64,000 bases of DNA from positions 1 to 64,000 of the forward strand of contig CAMAWD010000025.1 in assembly GCA_945861785.1 (NCBI GenBank), in the 5' to 3' direction. How positions within the stretch are numbered: the stretch's first letter is position 1; the number at the start of each line of letters is the position of its first letter. The notes under the pieces are model-generated. The model searched no databases, was not told where the DNA came from, and was given only the letters and a program-made list of their open reading frames with translations. Positions 63,683-64,000 of this stretch are shown one piece after another. The position numbers were made by a program, and so were the translations under genes. This DNA comes from Rhodoferax sp. OV413. GTDB lineage: Bacteria; Pseudomonadota; Gammaproteobacteria; Burkholderiales; Burkholderiaceae_C.

Positions 63683-64000
63683 GAGGAAACCTCCGTGCTG
63701 CGCACTGCGGCGCGGCCCGTCGCTGCACTCGCGCGCAGACGCCCGACGACACCGGACGGAAAGTAGTAGACCGACAGCACGAACAACACGCCCAGCCACA
63801 ACAACCAGCGGTCCGGAGACAACAAGGCGGACAACCAGGGCACGGCAGTGGTGGCCTCGCTGCCCAGACGCAGAAGATCCTGCAGGTAACTCTGCGCCAC
63901 CATGAAGAGCGCCGCGCCGATGGCCGCGCCGTACATGGTGCCCATGCCGCCGATCACCACGATCAGCAGCACGTCCATCATGATCTCGAATGACAGCGAG
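63679..64000 (-). CDS. Branched-chain amino acid-type ABC permease, LivM-like (5' end outside window)
   Basis: This is the C-terminal ~107 residues of an inner-membrane permease. MMDVLLIVVIGGMGTMYGAAIGAALF is the LivM/LivH signature, with the EAA-like G-G-M-G-T-x-x-G-x-x-x-G. A last helix follows in WLLWLGVLFVLSVYYFPSGVVG. The start is beyond base 64000. The stop overlaps the hydrolase start by 4 bp. Family ligands include amino acids, amides and aromatic acids. Confidence 0.9.
   Translation of the reverse strand, partial: SLSFEIMMDVLLIVVIGGMGTMYGAAIGAALFMVAQSYLQDLLRLGSEATTAVPWLSALLSPDRWLLWLGVLFVLSVYYFPSGVVGRLRASAATGRAAVRSTEVSS

Overview
The window is high-GC proteobacterial chromosome, most likely from a Burkholderiales (Comamonadaceae-like) bacterium. 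The basis is the tRNA-Leu/tig/clpP/clpX/lon block, orphan Bug/TctC-type periplasmic binding proteins, an HpnCDE squalene cassette, DUF47-Pit phosphate genes and a LivM-hydrolase pair. No phage structural genes, intact transposases, rRNA or CRISPR arrays were recognised.

Layout. 0-5.8 kb (minus strand): lon (cut by the window edge), clpX, clpP, tig and tRNA-Leu(UAG), a proteostasis block. 5.8-6.4 kb: a decayed RND efflux permease next to a TetR-type operator. 6.4-9.5 kb: hpnC-hpnD-hpnE, which make squalene from farnesyl diphosphate. 9.4-13.4 kb: two orphan Bug proteins flanking a HAD phosphatase and hemH. 13.5-42.5 kb: a large catabolic and uptake region. It holds a TetR regulator divergent from a sulfatase, an ADP-forming-type acyl-CoA synthetase, two adjacent DUF1254/DUF1214 proteins, three acyl-CoA dehydrogenases, an enoyl-CoA hydratase, an AMP-forming CoA ligase and a beta-lactamase-fold hydrolase. 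These are followed by a complete Dpp/Opp-type ABC importer, a C45 autoproteolytic acyltransferase/amidase, a sigma-54 activator, an AtuA/DUF4387 pair and a fused CoA-transferase. Most plus-strand genes here are coupled by 4-8 bp overlaps. A sigma-54 promoter candidate with an upstream inverted repeat precedes the importer, and the activator gene is the last of the overlapped run.

42.6-48.1 kb: a patatin-like lipase, then DUF47-Pit-DUF47-SulP (phosphate and sulfate-type anion transport), preceded by 11-bp-spaced repeats resembling a Pho box. 48.1-49.9 kb: an aldo/keto reductase and an SDR. 49.9-54.3 kb: a recombination hot spot with two intact VapBC modules, an intact UPF0175 antitoxin with a truncated DUF3368 toxin, a broken MazEF pair, and fragments of DJ-1/PfpI, Bug, DUF1501 and caspase-like genes. 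54.4-58.5 kb: ppdK and glgC. 58.6-62.8 kb: a SWIM zinc-finger protein and SNF2 helicase pair, preceded by relics of a restriction enzyme and a YhaV toxin. 62.8-64 kb: an alpha/beta hydrolase coupled to livM, which leaves the window.

The most interesting parts are the 14-42 kb pathway, whose substrate is unknown, with its apparent sigma-54 circuit; the toxin-antitoxin hot spot; and the SNF2/SWIM pair beside defence-gene relics. All assignments rest on reading motifs by eye; no database search was run.
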